From contig JAUPUU010000080.1 of the NCBI GenBank assembly GCA_030917395.1, positions 1-64,000 of the forward strand: a stretch of DNA of 64,000 nt, read 5' to 3'. The translations under genes and the position numbers were made by a program. The DNA comes from Cyanobacteriota bacterium erpe_2018_sw_21hr_WHONDRS-SW48-000092_B_bin.40. GTDB taxonomy: Bacteria; Cyanobacteriota; Vampirovibrionia; Obscuribacterales; Obscuribacteraceae. Of the stretch, positions 48,843-57,200 are shown piece by piece; position 1 is the stretch's first letter; the number at the start of each line of letters is the position of its first letter. A model generated the notes under the pieces. It did not search any database, was not told the DNA's origin, and saw only the letters and a program-made list of their open reading frames with translations.

Positions 48843-49850
48843 ATGACATTGTCCGAAATTCGCGATTCAGAGATTTTGCAGGTCTTGCACGAAACCTATG
48901 AATTGTGGTCGGCCGGTCTGACAAAAGAAGATTATTACCAGTACAACGCTTTTCAGCGGAACCACGACTGGGGACGCCGCCATCTAAAGTTTCTCACCCT
49001 AAAACAAGGAGGCGAAATTGCTGTTGGTTGCAAAGCCTATCAAATTGAGATTAGCTCAAGGGGCAAGAATTATCCCTTCTTAGGAATCGGCGCCCTGTTC
49101 TCCCGGCGCAAATTTCGTGGACAGGGCCTTGGTGGCAAGTTCATGGAAGAGTTCATCGAAAGGGCCGAAGCCATTGGGGCCGCGGGTATAGTGCTGTTCT
49201 CTGACATTGGCTCAGATTTTTATGAGCAGTATGGTTTTCAAGAATTATCTAGCCTGGATTTTTCTATTGATTTAGCCTTGGCCCAATGGCGCTTGCCAAA
49301 AGGTAACTTCTGCCCAGCTTTCACAATTGATGAGCTCGGTCATGAACACATTGAGATTTTGCACCGCTACCACCAGCGGTGGCTTTCAAGAAGACCCTTT
49401 GCCGTAAGACGCTCTGTCAAATACTGGCATTACAAAATAGCCAAAGAGCAATTTCTCCATCAAAATTCAACGCTTTCTTGGCCGCGCCTGCATCTACTTA
49501 AAACAGAAAATGGCTATTGCATTTACGAAATTGGTGGCAAGACCATGCGCATCCTCGAACTGGTAGACGCTGGAATTGGTCCTGAAAACCTATGGAGAGC
49601 TATTTTAACTCAGGCCTACACCCTGCAAATACGCAAGATCAGGGGATGGGAAGGCAATCTCAGAGGCCTTGAGCCCGGATTTAATTTTAAGAGTTTTCTG
49701 GCAGGCGACGAATTTCAGGCTGATTTTCGTGGTCAAATCTATTACTCTGAGAGAAATTGGGGAAGGTCCATGATGCTCTCCCTTGACAATAATGTTGGAG
49801 ATTGGCTTTATCAATTTCCTTGTCCATTAATGGAGCTTGATCATCTCTAG
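48843..49850 (+). CDS. GNAT-family N-acetyltransferase
   Basis: 335 residues from ATG 48843. The N-terminal half is a GNAT domain: GCKAYQIEISSRGKNYPFLGIGALF, the acetyl-CoA loop RRKFRGQGLGGKFMEEFIERA and GIVLFSDIGSDFYEQYGFQEL. The C-terminal 170 residues have no family I can name; they are rich in aromatics (RYHQRWLSRRPFAVRRS, WHYKIAKEQF). The substrate is unknown. The next gene, a ThDP enzyme, starts 15 bases downstream, so they are likely co-transcribed. Confidence 0.85.
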   Translation: MTLSEIRDSEILQVLHETYELWSAGLTKEDYYQYNAFQRNHDWGRRHLKFLTLKQGGEIAVGCKAYQIEISSRGKNYPFLGIGALFSRRKFRGQGLGGKFMEEFIERAEAIGAAGIVLFSDIGSDFYEQYGFQELSSLDFSIDLALAQWRLPKGNFCPAFTIDELGHEHIEILHRYHQRWLSRRPFAVRRSVKYWHYKIAKEQFLHQNSTLSWPRLHLLKTENGYCIYEIGGKTMRILELVDAGIGPENLWRAILTQAYTLQIRKIRGWEGNLRGLEPGFNFKSFLAGDEFQADFRGQIYYSERNWGRSMMLSLDNNVGDWLYQFPCPLMELDHL

Positions 49851-49865
49851 ACAATCGAGAAGGCA

Positions 49866-51506
49866 ATGACAACATCCTCAACCAAACTTACTTGCGACTT
49901 ATTGCTACAACAGCTCCTGACCGAAGGAGCAAGCCAGATATTTGTAGCGCCGCGCTCATGCAATTCACCCATAGCTCAAGCACTCCCTGAGGTCAAAGGT
50001 TTTCGTCAAGTCAACTGCGCCAGTGAACTCGCCGCGGCTTTCATGAGTATTGGCTACGCCCAAGCCTCCTCTCGTGCTGCAGTACTATTGCTCTCGGCCG
50101 GTCAAGGGTTAGTTACAGCACTGCCAGCCATTTACACAGCTAGTCGCATTCATGTGCCCATGATTATTATCTGCGACCAGCTCAGCACCCAAATTCTCAA
50201 CGATGATCCCGCTCTCTCACTCGATGTCTTAGGTGTCAGTAAGCCAGTTTGCAAATGGTCCGCCGAAGCTCGCAGCGCCGGTGAAATACCACGCTTAATC
50301 AGGCGCGCATTTACCGAGGCCTTCTCGCCTCCCAAAGGGCCAGTCTTAATCTCAATCCCAGTTGACATCTTGAATCAGGTTGCCGAAACCACAGTTATTA
50401 ATCCGCCTCACACCAGTCCACTTGGCGCTGCCGATAACAACTTTGTCCAGAAAAGCGCTCGCACTCTAGTTTCAGCAAAAAGTCCCTGTATTGTTGCTGG
50501 CAATGAAGTGAGTCAATACAGAGCTCGCAAAGAAGTGGCAACTCTGGCAGAAGTAATTGGTTGTCCTGTCTACAGTGAACCCAATCCAACCGGGGTAAAT
50601 TTCCCCAACAGGCATCCACAGTTCGCCGGAGTGCTGTCGACAGAAATCAGCAGTGCTCGTGAAAGCCTTCGAGGTCACGACCTTGTTCTCGCCCTTGGCA
50701 TGCAAACTAGACTGCCCGAAACAGCAGACCAGGCCTCACTAATTTCACCACGCACCTCGGTCTTGCAAATTAATGTCGACCCGACGCTTTCGGGTAAATC
50801 ACTGCCTTGCATAGCCACTGCCACTGCCGATATTGCCGAATCTTTGTCGCGACTGCGAGCAGAAATTCAGCTGATCGCCGATAACAACTGGGTGAACGCA
50901 GCGCGAAATAGAGCAAGAGATACAACTCTAAATATATCGGGTCAGCGCCAAAAGTTAGAAGAGAACCTCGTCTATCCCAAGCAGCATGACCCAATTTCGC
51001 TTTTCTGGCTCTTGCGCAGCGTCGACGGCGCCCGCACTAGTGGCTCCATTGTCGTCACCGACATAATTGGCACCCTCACCGACCCATCCACTGTGATGAG
51101 CCTGGAGGGCAGCTCGGCCTATTTCGCCTCTAATTCAGGCGTTGATGGCTATGCGATGGGTGCGGCCCTGGGCACGCAGTGGGCAGCTCCAGACAACCCT
51201 GTAGTCTGCGTCACCTCAGATCAATCTTTCTTACAGGCCAGTCAGGCCCTGTGGACAGCCGCTCACTATGTGCTCAACACCAAATTTGTTGTGGTCAACA
51301 ATGGCGGCTCCGACAGCCTCACACTGCACCTTGGGAACTGCGACCATCAATTCCCACTGGACTGCCCAGAGATTGATTTCAAGCAAATTGCTACAGCCAT
51401 GAAAATTCCAGCATTGAAAGCTGAAACCATGGGTGAACTCGAAGAAGCACTGGGAACGATGTTCGACAGCCCTGGCCCCTTCTTAATTGACGCTCGCATT
51501 CACTAA
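49866..51506 (+). CDS. Thiamine-diphosphate-dependent enzyme (acetolactate synthase/benzoylformate decarboxylase superfamily)
   Basis: 546 residues, three-domain ThDP fold. The N-terminal Pyr domain contains the conserved cofactor-activating Glu in NCASELAAAFMSIGYA and GQGLVTALPAI, the middle domain shows PCIVAGNEVSQ, and the PP domain has VDGYAMGAALGTQWAAPDNP, SDQSFLQASQALWTAAHY and FVVVNNGGSD. The cofactor-binding GDG motif reads SDQ; the Mg-binding Asp and the later Asn pair are kept. The active-site His of benzoylformate decarboxylase appears to be Leu (VLLLSAGQG), so that activity is doubtful. No acetolactate synthase small subunit lies nearby. Confidence 0.85.
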   Translation: MTTSSTKLTCDLLLQQLLTEGASQIFVAPRSCNSPIAQALPEVKGFRQVNCASELAAAFMSIGYAQASSRAAVLLLSAGQGLVTALPAIYTASRIHVPMIIICDQLSTQILNDDPALSLDVLGVSKPVCKWSAEARSAGEIPRLIRRAFTEAFSPPKGPVLISIPVDILNQVAETTVINPPHTSPLGAADNNFVQKSARTLVSAKSPCIVAGNEVSQYRARKEVATLAEVIGCPVYSEPNPTGVNFPNRHPQFAGVLSTEISSARESLRGHDLVLALGMQTRLPETADQASLISPRTSVLQINVDPTLSGKSLPCIATATADIAESLSRLRAEIQLIADNNWVNAARNRARDTTLNISGQRQKLEENLVYPKQHDPISLFWLLRSVDGARTSGSIVVTDIIGTLTDPSTVMSLEGSSAYFASNSGVDGYAMGAALGTQWAAPDNPVVCVTSDQSFLQASQALWTAAHYVLNTKFVVVNNGGSDSLTLHLGNCDHQFPLDCPEIDFKQIATAMKIPALKAETMGELEEALGTMFDSPGPFLIDARIH

Positions 51507-51603
51507 ACCCCATTCACCGACTATTCACTGACCCAGATTTGCTTATTCAGAACTACTTTTGATATTTACTTTTCCGGGACCTGAGCCAGCCATTCTTAAC
51601 TTA

Positions 51604-51635
51604 AATTCAAAAAGCAATTCAAAAATAATTCAAAA
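51604..51635. repeat. Three short direct repeats upstream of korAB
   Basis: AATTCAAAA occurs at 51604-51612, 51616-51624 and 51627-51635, that is, spaced by 12 and 11 bases, about one helical turn. It lies 110 bases before the korA start in an AT-rich interval and might be a set of operator half-sites. Confidence 0.4.
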
Positions 51636-51745
51636 CGTATAGAAAGCTTAGGCAATTTGGTATTTGAGGGAGTTTCGGCGCGGCTCTTGATAGACTGTTC
51701 TACGTCAAGTAAACCCACAGAGTTTTCCAATAGGATATTCGCACA

Positions 51746-53569
51746 GTGAAAACACTAGCTGCCGATAGCAAAGAAAAACTGGAGCAAGGACGAGTCGTCA
51801 ACGACTTCTCCATCCAGGTTGCAACAGTAAACGGCTCAGGAAGCCAATCTTCAAATAGCGTATTGATGCGCTCCATCTTCCAGATGGGCATACCGGTTAG
51901 CGGGAAGAACCTCTTTCCATCTAACATTGCCGGCTTGCCAACCTGGTTCACCATCCGCGTCAATAAAAACGGTTATGTCGCCAGAAAATCAGATATCGAA
52001 ATTCTAGTAGCGATGAATCCACAAACAGCCATCGATGACGTCAAAAGTCTTTCTACGGGTGCTGTTTGTATTTCACCAGTTGAACTAAAACTAGATGCCA
52101 TTCGCAAAGACGTACTGCACTACCAAGTGCCGTTCACTGAACTAGCTGCTAAGGCCAGTGAAAATCTGAAGTTGCGCAAGCTCCTGATGAACATGCTTTA
52201 TGTCGGTGTCGTCGCCGAATTGCTCAATATTGACCATGGTCAGATTGAAAACAGCATCAGCAAACAGTTTGAAGGCAAGACCAAAGCTATCGACCTCAAC
52301 TTGAACGCTGTCAAAATCGGCCGTGAGTGGGCTCGCGAAAACCTCAAGAAAGAAGATCCTTACTTCGTCGAACCAATGGACAAGACCCAAGGCAAAATCA
52401 TCATTGATGGTAACGCGGCCTGTGCGCTAGGTTCACTATTCGCGGGCGTAACTGTAGTGACTTGGTATCCAATCACTCCTTCATCTAGCTTGTGCGAACA
52501 GTTAATCGATTACTTAAAAGATTACAGAATCGACAAAGAAACCGGCAAAGCAAGCTTTGCTGTAATTCAAGCTGAAGATGAACTGGCCGCTATAGGTATG
52601 GCTCTAGGCGCTGGTTGGGCTGGTGCCCGCTCAATGACCTCGACATCTGGCCCTGGCATTTCGCTCATGGCTGAATTTACTGGCTACGGCTACTTCACCG
52701 AGATACCAACAGTAATATTCGACGTTCAACGGGTAGGACCTTCAACTGGTATGCCAACTCGGACATCACAAGCCGATTTGATCAGCGCCTACACCCTCTC
52801 GCACGGCGACACCAAACACATCGTTCTGCTTCCTGGCTCGATTGTTGAGTGCTACGAAATGGCAGGCGAAGCATTTGAGCTAGCTGAGCAATTCCAAACC
52901 CCAGTATTTGTTCTCACCGACCTTGATCTCGGCATGAACAACTGGATGAGCGATCCATTCGAATATCCAACTAAGCCAATCAGCCGCGGCAAAGTAATGA
53001 CTGCTGCTGACATTGAAAAAGCTGGCAAGTTCGAACGCTACAGAGACGTTGACGGCGATGGTATTCCATACCGCACATTGCCTGGCACTGACCATCCTCA
53101 AGCTGCTTACTTCACTCGTGGCTCTGGCCACAACGAAAAAGCTGGCTACACTGAAAAACCAGAAGACTACGTAAACTTGATGGACAGACTAGAGAAGAAA
53201 TTCCAGACTGCTCGCAAGTTTGTGCCAGCACCGGTTGTAAGTGTTGAGAAGGGTGCAAAAATCGGCATCATCGCTTTCGGTTCTTCTGATTTCGCCGTCA
53301 TAGAATCACGGGACCAACTCAAAGCTGCAAACATTCCAACTAGCTACTTGCGAGTACGGGCCTTGCCATTCACAGACGATCTGCGTAAATTCGTCGAAAC
53401 CCACGACCACGTATATGTAGTCGAGCAAAACAGAGACGCTCAAATGCGCGATCTGATTCGCTTAGAACTGCCCGAACTAGCGATGAAAATTCGCTCAGTG
53501 AAACACTACGATGGTCTGCCAATCGATGCCAGATTTGTCACCGACGCAATCATGGAGCAGGAGAGATAA
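51746..53569 (+). CDS. korA: 2-oxoacid:ferredoxin oxidoreductase, alpha subunit with fused gamma domain (KorA type)
   Basis: 607 residues, GTG start at 51746. The first 190 residues are the gamma domain (SIQVATVNGSGSQSSNSVLMRSIFQMGIPVSG, EILVAMNPQTAIDDV). The alpha domains follow, with GNAACALGSLFAGVTVVTWYPITPSSSLCEQL, FAVIQAEDELAAIGMALGAGWAG, the TSTSGPGISLMAEFTGYG block and GPSTGMPTRTSQADL. The C-terminal domain has AKIGIIAFGSSDFAVIES. With KorB it oxidatively decarboxylates 2-oxoacids (2-oxoglutarate or pyruvate) to acyl-CoA, reducing ferredoxin. The beta subunit gene begins four bases after the stop. Confidence 0.93.
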   Translation: MKTLAADSKEKLEQGRVVNDFSIQVATVNGSGSQSSNSVLMRSIFQMGIPVSGKNLFPSNIAGLPTWFTIRVNKNGYVARKSDIEILVAMNPQTAIDDVKSLSTGAVCISPVELKLDAIRKDVLHYQVPFTELAAKASENLKLRKLLMNMLYVGVVAELLNIDHGQIENSISKQFEGKTKAIDLNLNAVKIGREWARENLKKEDPYFVEPMDKTQGKIIIDGNAACALGSLFAGVTVVTWYPITPSSSLCEQLIDYLKDYRIDKETGKASFAVIQAEDELAAIGMALGAGWAGARSMTSTSGPGISLMAEFTGYGYFTEIPTVIFDVQRVGPSTGMPTRTSQADLISAYTLSHGDTKHIVLLPGSIVECYEMAGEAFELAEQFQTPVFVLTDLDLGMNNWMSDPFEYPTKPISRGKVMTAADIEKAGKFERYRDVDGDGIPYRTLPGTDHPQAAYFTRGSGHNEKAGYTEKPEDYVNLMDRLEKKFQTARKFVPAPVVSVEKGAKIGIIAFGSSDFAVIESRDQLKAANIPTSYLRVRALPFTDDLRKFVETHDHVYVVEQNRDAQMRDLIRLELPELAMKIRSVKHYDGLPIDARFVTDAIMEQER

Positions 53570-53572
53570 ACA

Positions 53573-54604
53573 ATGGTAACTTCAACACCTCCAACTAACA
53601 GAATTGGCCTAACCATGGCCGATTACAAAGGCGCTCCATCAACACTTTGCGATGGTTGTGGTCACGACGCAATTACAGCTCAGATCATCAAAGCCTTTTA
53701 CGAATTAGGCAAAGAACCACATATGGTGGCAAAATTGAGCGGCATCGGCTGCTCATCTAAAACACCAGCCTACTTCTTGAACCGCTCACACGGATTCAAC
53801 TCTGTCCACGGTAGAATGCCATCAGTAGCAACTGGTGTCAGCGTAGCCAACCATACGCTATCGCTAATCGGCGTCAGTGGCGATGGCGACACTGCTTCAA
53901 TCGGCTTGGGTCAGTTTTGTCACTTAGTTCGCCGCAATGTTCCTATGATTTATATCATTGAGAACAATGGTGTATACGGCCTGACCAAAGGGCAATTCTC
54001 TGCCACCGCCGATCTTGGCTCTAAGCTCAAGAGCGGCGTAATGAATGAATTGCCACCAATCGACCTCTGTGGTCTAGCGATTGAGCTAGGTTGCAGTTTC
54101 GTTGGCCGTTCATTTGCAGGCGACCCTAAGCAACTAGTAGCACTACTCAAAGCTGCTGGTTCGCACAAAGGTACAGCTGTAATTGACGTCATTAGCCCAT
54201 GCGTCACCTTCAACAACCATGAAGGTTCGACCAAGGCTTACAAGTACGCCAAAGAAATGGAAACTCCATTGCATGAACTCGGCTACATTCCATTCTTCGA
54301 ACAAATCAGCGTTGACTACGAACCAGGCACTATGCAAGAAGTAGAGATGCATGATGGATCGAAGATCAGATTGAAAAAGACCGAACGCAACTATGATCCG
54401 ACTAATCAAACCCAAGCGATTATGACGATCAAAGAAGCTCATGACAAAAAAGAGTTTCTCACTGGCCTACTCTATGTCAATGAAAACGTAGAAGACTTCA
54501 CCACCATGATGAATGTTGGCGATGCTCCTCTTGCAACATTGCCACAAGAGGTCATTAGACCAGCGAAGAGCGTTCTCGATGAAATTATGGCTGGATTGAA
54601 ATAA
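53573..54604 (+). CDS. korB: 2-oxoacid:ferredoxin oxidoreductase, beta subunit (KorB type)
   Basis: 343 residues. The N-terminal STLCDGCGHDAIT contains Cys residues of the family's conserved set; LSGIGCSSKTPAYF adds one more. The ThDP motif is GVSGDGDTASIGLGQ with MIYIIENNGVYGLTKGQ. It lacks an 8Fe-type ferredoxin domain, as usual for the two-subunit type. FNNHEGSTKAY matches the KorB substrate region. It is coupled to korA (four-base gap) and ends in a very strong terminator, so korAB is a complete transcription unit. Confidence 0.94.
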   Translation: MVTSTPPTNRIGLTMADYKGAPSTLCDGCGHDAITAQIIKAFYELGKEPHMVAKLSGIGCSSKTPAYFLNRSHGFNSVHGRMPSVATGVSVANHTLSLIGVSGDGDTASIGLGQFCHLVRRNVPMIYIIENNGVYGLTKGQFSATADLGSKLKSGVMNELPPIDLCGLAIELGCSFVGRSFAGDPKQLVALLKAAGSHKGTAVIDVISPCVTFNNHEGSTKAYKYAKEMETPLHELGYIPFFEQISVDYEPGTMQEVEMHDGSKIRLKKTERNYDPTNQTQAIMTIKEAHDKKEFLTGLLYVNENVEDFTTMMNVGDAPLATLPQEVIRPAKSVLDEIMAGLK

Positions 54605-54627
54605 GACAGTCGTTATTCGAAGAAATT

Positions 54628-54660
54628 AAAAGAGGCCGCTAGTGATAGCGGCCTCTTTTT
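54628..54660 (+). terminator. Strong rho-independent terminator after korB
   Basis: AAAAGAGGCCGCTA (54628-54641) pairs perfectly with TAGCGGCCTCTTTT (54646-54659) around a four-base GTGA loop, with an A-run before and a T-run after the stem. It is 24 bases past the korB stop. Confidence 0.95.
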
Positions 54661-54778
54661 GATTGGAAATTGGCTGAACACTGAGCCACAGAGTCAATCT
54701 TTGCCTGTTTAGGGTAAACCCCAGTTAATCCTCTTGGCATCCGCGCTATCCTGTAACCTCACTGGCAGGAGAAGCACA

Positions 54779-55342
54779 ATGAAAACATTTACTATTTTGG
54801 CTGTTTTATCTCTTCTAAGTTGCGCCAATCCCGCCAGTGCTCAGCAATCAGTGACTTTGAGAAAAGACCAACTACAAAAGGTGGAATGGTTCAAAGCTCC
54901 CCTCAATGTTCAGATTGTCGACGAGCGGCCTCGAGTAAACGACACTCGCGGAGGCGACGAAGCACCGCAAAGCTTTGTTGTCCCCATTGGCCCGATTCCC
55001 GGCTCATCAGCTGGTGGCAACCAATCAGTAAAAATGGTGTCAAATCGACTAACGCCCTCTGTTTTTCGATCAAACATACCGGAGAAGATCAATGTGCGCC
55101 CCTTGAATCAAGTCAAAATGGGTGGTCTTACACCGATAGCAACTCCGGCGCGTCCAATCGGAGCAATCAAACCTATTGCCAAAAATACTTTTAGTGCGCC
55201 TGCTCTGGCCACGAATAAGACTAACCCTGTTGCCGCCACCTATGGTCCAAGCAAGTCAAATCTAGGGCTTGGATCAAGCCAATCTGGCTCTCAGAGGGGC
55301 TTTTCCAAAGACGTGTTAGCGAGGCTGCGGCACGGTGACTAA
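54779..55342 (+). CDS. Exported Pro/Ser-rich protein of unknown function
   Basis: 187 residues from ATG 54779 (AGGAGAAG upstream); a longer frame from 54734 is not supported. The N-terminus is a signal peptide, MKTFTILAVLSLLSC, in which LLSC could be a lipobox, or cleavage could follow ANPASA. The mature part is low in secondary structure, rich in Pro, Ser, Asn and Gly (VVPIGPIPGSSAGGNQS, TPARPIGAIKPIAKN). I do not recognise a domain. It stands alone between the korAB terminator and the convergent kinase gene. Confidence 0.65.
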   Translation: MKTFTILAVLSLLSCANPASAQQSVTLRKDQLQKVEWFKAPLNVQIVDERPRVNDTRGGDEAPQSFVVPIGPIPGSSAGGNQSVKMVSNRLTPSVFRSNIPEKINVRPLNQVKMGGLTPIATPARPIGAIKPIAKNTFSAPALATNKTNPVAATYGPSKSNLGLGSSQSGSQRGFSKDVLARLRHGD

Positions 55343-55361
55343 ACATAAATTGCCTTTACAC

Positions 55362-57200
55362 CTAAGCAAACGGCAACTGCAACCATAGCACCAGGCCTTG
55401 ATCTTCATGACTGGCACCACACTGACCGGCGAAGCTAAGTAGTAACGCTTTTGCCAGGGGCAGAGCTAATCCCAAATTTAGTGACCCCGCTTGAAATGGC
55501 TCAAAGAGCGACTCTATTTGCTGCTCTGCTATCTGCACACCTGAAATATGCAAAGCAATTCGAGCTACTTTATGGCCTCTATCAATATTTTCAGCGACTA
55601 CGCTGACATCGATAGGACTTCTAGTGCTCAGCCGTATAGCACTGACAAAGACCTTCGACAGTGCCTGCTTTAAGCGATCGCCATCGGCTAGCACCATCAT
55701 GGGGGTCTGACAGCCCTCAAAGAGAACACTGACACCTGATTCTTCGGCTAACTCAGAGCAAGATTCAATGGCGCTGTCGAGCAAGTCTTCAAGATTTGCA
55801 TTGGCCGAACGCATCTCTAGCTGGCCGGCCTTGAGCTTTTCTAAATCAAGCAAGTCGTTAATTAAAGTAATTAGCTCTTCTACTTGTTTCTCAGCCACCG
55901 TTGTTTCTGCCACAACCGCCGAGCTAAATTGACCATAGATTCCCAGAGGCAGCATGTGCAAAAAACCAGACACTGAAGTTAGCGGAGTGCGCAAGTCATG
56001 GCTGACCATAGCAACAAAAGCCTCTTTCATTTTTTCAATTTCGTGCTTTTCGCTGATATCTATCACGGTACCAAGCAGTGACACACTGTCATAAGAAACA
56101 TCACTGACCGAAAACTCAACAGGCAATTTTGAGCCATTCTTCTTCTGAGCCAAAAGCTCGATAGTGCCATCAATCATTGCCGTATCGGTGAGGGGCTCAG
56201 GCCTGATTCCGGCGGTCATGAATGAGCTGCCTAAGCTAGTTCCCTTTAGTTCGCCAGTTTTATAATCAAGCATGCGCTCTAGGGCCGGATTAGCATATTC
56301 AATTTTGGCTGATTCAACTCGAGCACGTTCAACTTGAGCAGATTCAGCCACCACCACCAGACCAATGGGCATCTGCTCAATGATATTTTGAATCTGATCG
56401 GTACTGGCTCGAAGCAGTTTCTCTTGACCCTGAAGAGAATGCGACATCTCATGAAAAGCCTCATCAATTGAAGCAATCTCATCCTCTCCAGCGATGGGTA
56501 CTCTAAGACTCTTGCGCTGACGCAAGCGCTCGGCATTGTCCTGTACGATTTCTAGACGCGAAGTAATACTGCGCAAGAACCAGCGCACCAGTAAAAATGC
56601 GACGACAACATTCAAGACCATCCCGCCGCCAAGCAGCCAGCTGGTGCGTTCTCTCTGTAACTTGATAGCAACCGGGCTGGCACTCTCAATTTGCTTTTCA
56701 GCATTGAGAAACTCAACTAAATCACCAGACAAAGTGAGCAGCTCCAAGCGCATCTTAGTTTTTAGCTTTAGACCAAACTGTGCCACGGCCAGTTCGCTAT
56801 CGGTTTCGCTGAGCTGCCTCATTCGCGCAAACATTTTCAAGTTGGCTGTAAGGTTATTTTCGATCTTCTCAAAGAGCTGATACTGCTTGCTACCGCTCTT
56901 CAACTGTTCCTTAATCCAATGGCTATTGCGCAATAGGGCTGAGCATTTAGCTTGATACACTCCCAGGGCATCCTGCTCCTTCTTCACGGAATACTTGGCC
57001 AAATTATCGCCAGCATCATAAAAATCCTGCAGCAGGGTACCGGCGGTTGCGACAATCTCTTTAGCATTCTGCTGTCTGACCGACTCTCGTTCTGCTGCTA
57101 CTAAGAGCGCGGCGTGACAGCCAACGAAAAGCAGCTCAAAGACAAGCAATAGGGCTATGACCAAAAAGCCTTTGACGCGAAGACTAAGAGAAGAAATCAT
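55362..57200 (-). CDS. Membrane histidine kinase with intact H box but degenerate ATP-binding domain
   Basis: 612 residues from ATG 57200, which overlaps the upstream kinase stop by ATGA and has GGGAGG four bases before it; this favours it over an in-frame start at 57236. Layout: membrane helix, helical outer domain, second helix (LLGGGMVLNVVVAFLLVRWFL), HAMP, PAS (about 275-395), DHp with SHDLRTPLTSV (phosphoacceptor His present), then a catalytic domain that has lost its key boxes. The N box reads KVFVSAIRLS (Asn lost), the G1 box ISGVQI instead of DxGxGI, and G2 SLNLGL. It should not bind ATP normally and would need phosphorylation in trans. Confidence 0.88.
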   Translation of the reverse strand: MISSLSLRVKGFLVIALLLVFELLFVGCHAALLVAAERESVRQQNAKEIVATAGTLLQDFYDAGDNLAKYSVKKEQDALGVYQAKCSALLRNSHWIKEQLKSGSKQYQLFEKIENNLTANLKMFARMRQLSETDSELAVAQFGLKLKTKMRLELLTLSGDLVEFLNAEKQIESASPVAIKLQRERTSWLLGGGMVLNVVVAFLLVRWFLRSITSRLEIVQDNAERLRQRKSLRVPIAGEDEIASIDEAFHEMSHSLQGQEKLLRASTDQIQNIIEQMPIGLVVVAESAQVERARVESAKIEYANPALERMLDYKTGELKGTSLGSSFMTAGIRPEPLTDTAMIDGTIELLAQKKNGSKLPVEFSVSDVSYDSVSLLGTVIDISEKHEIEKMKEAFVAMVSHDLRTPLTSVSGFLHMLPLGIYGQFSSAVVAETTVAEKQVEELITLINDLLDLEKLKAGQLEMRSANANLEDLLDSAIESCSELAEESGVSVLFEGCQTPMMVLADGDRLKQALSKVFVSAIRLSTRSPIDVSVVAENIDRGHKVARIALHISGVQIAEQQIESLFEPFQAGSLNLGLALPLAKALLLSFAGQCGASHEDQGLVLWLQLPFA

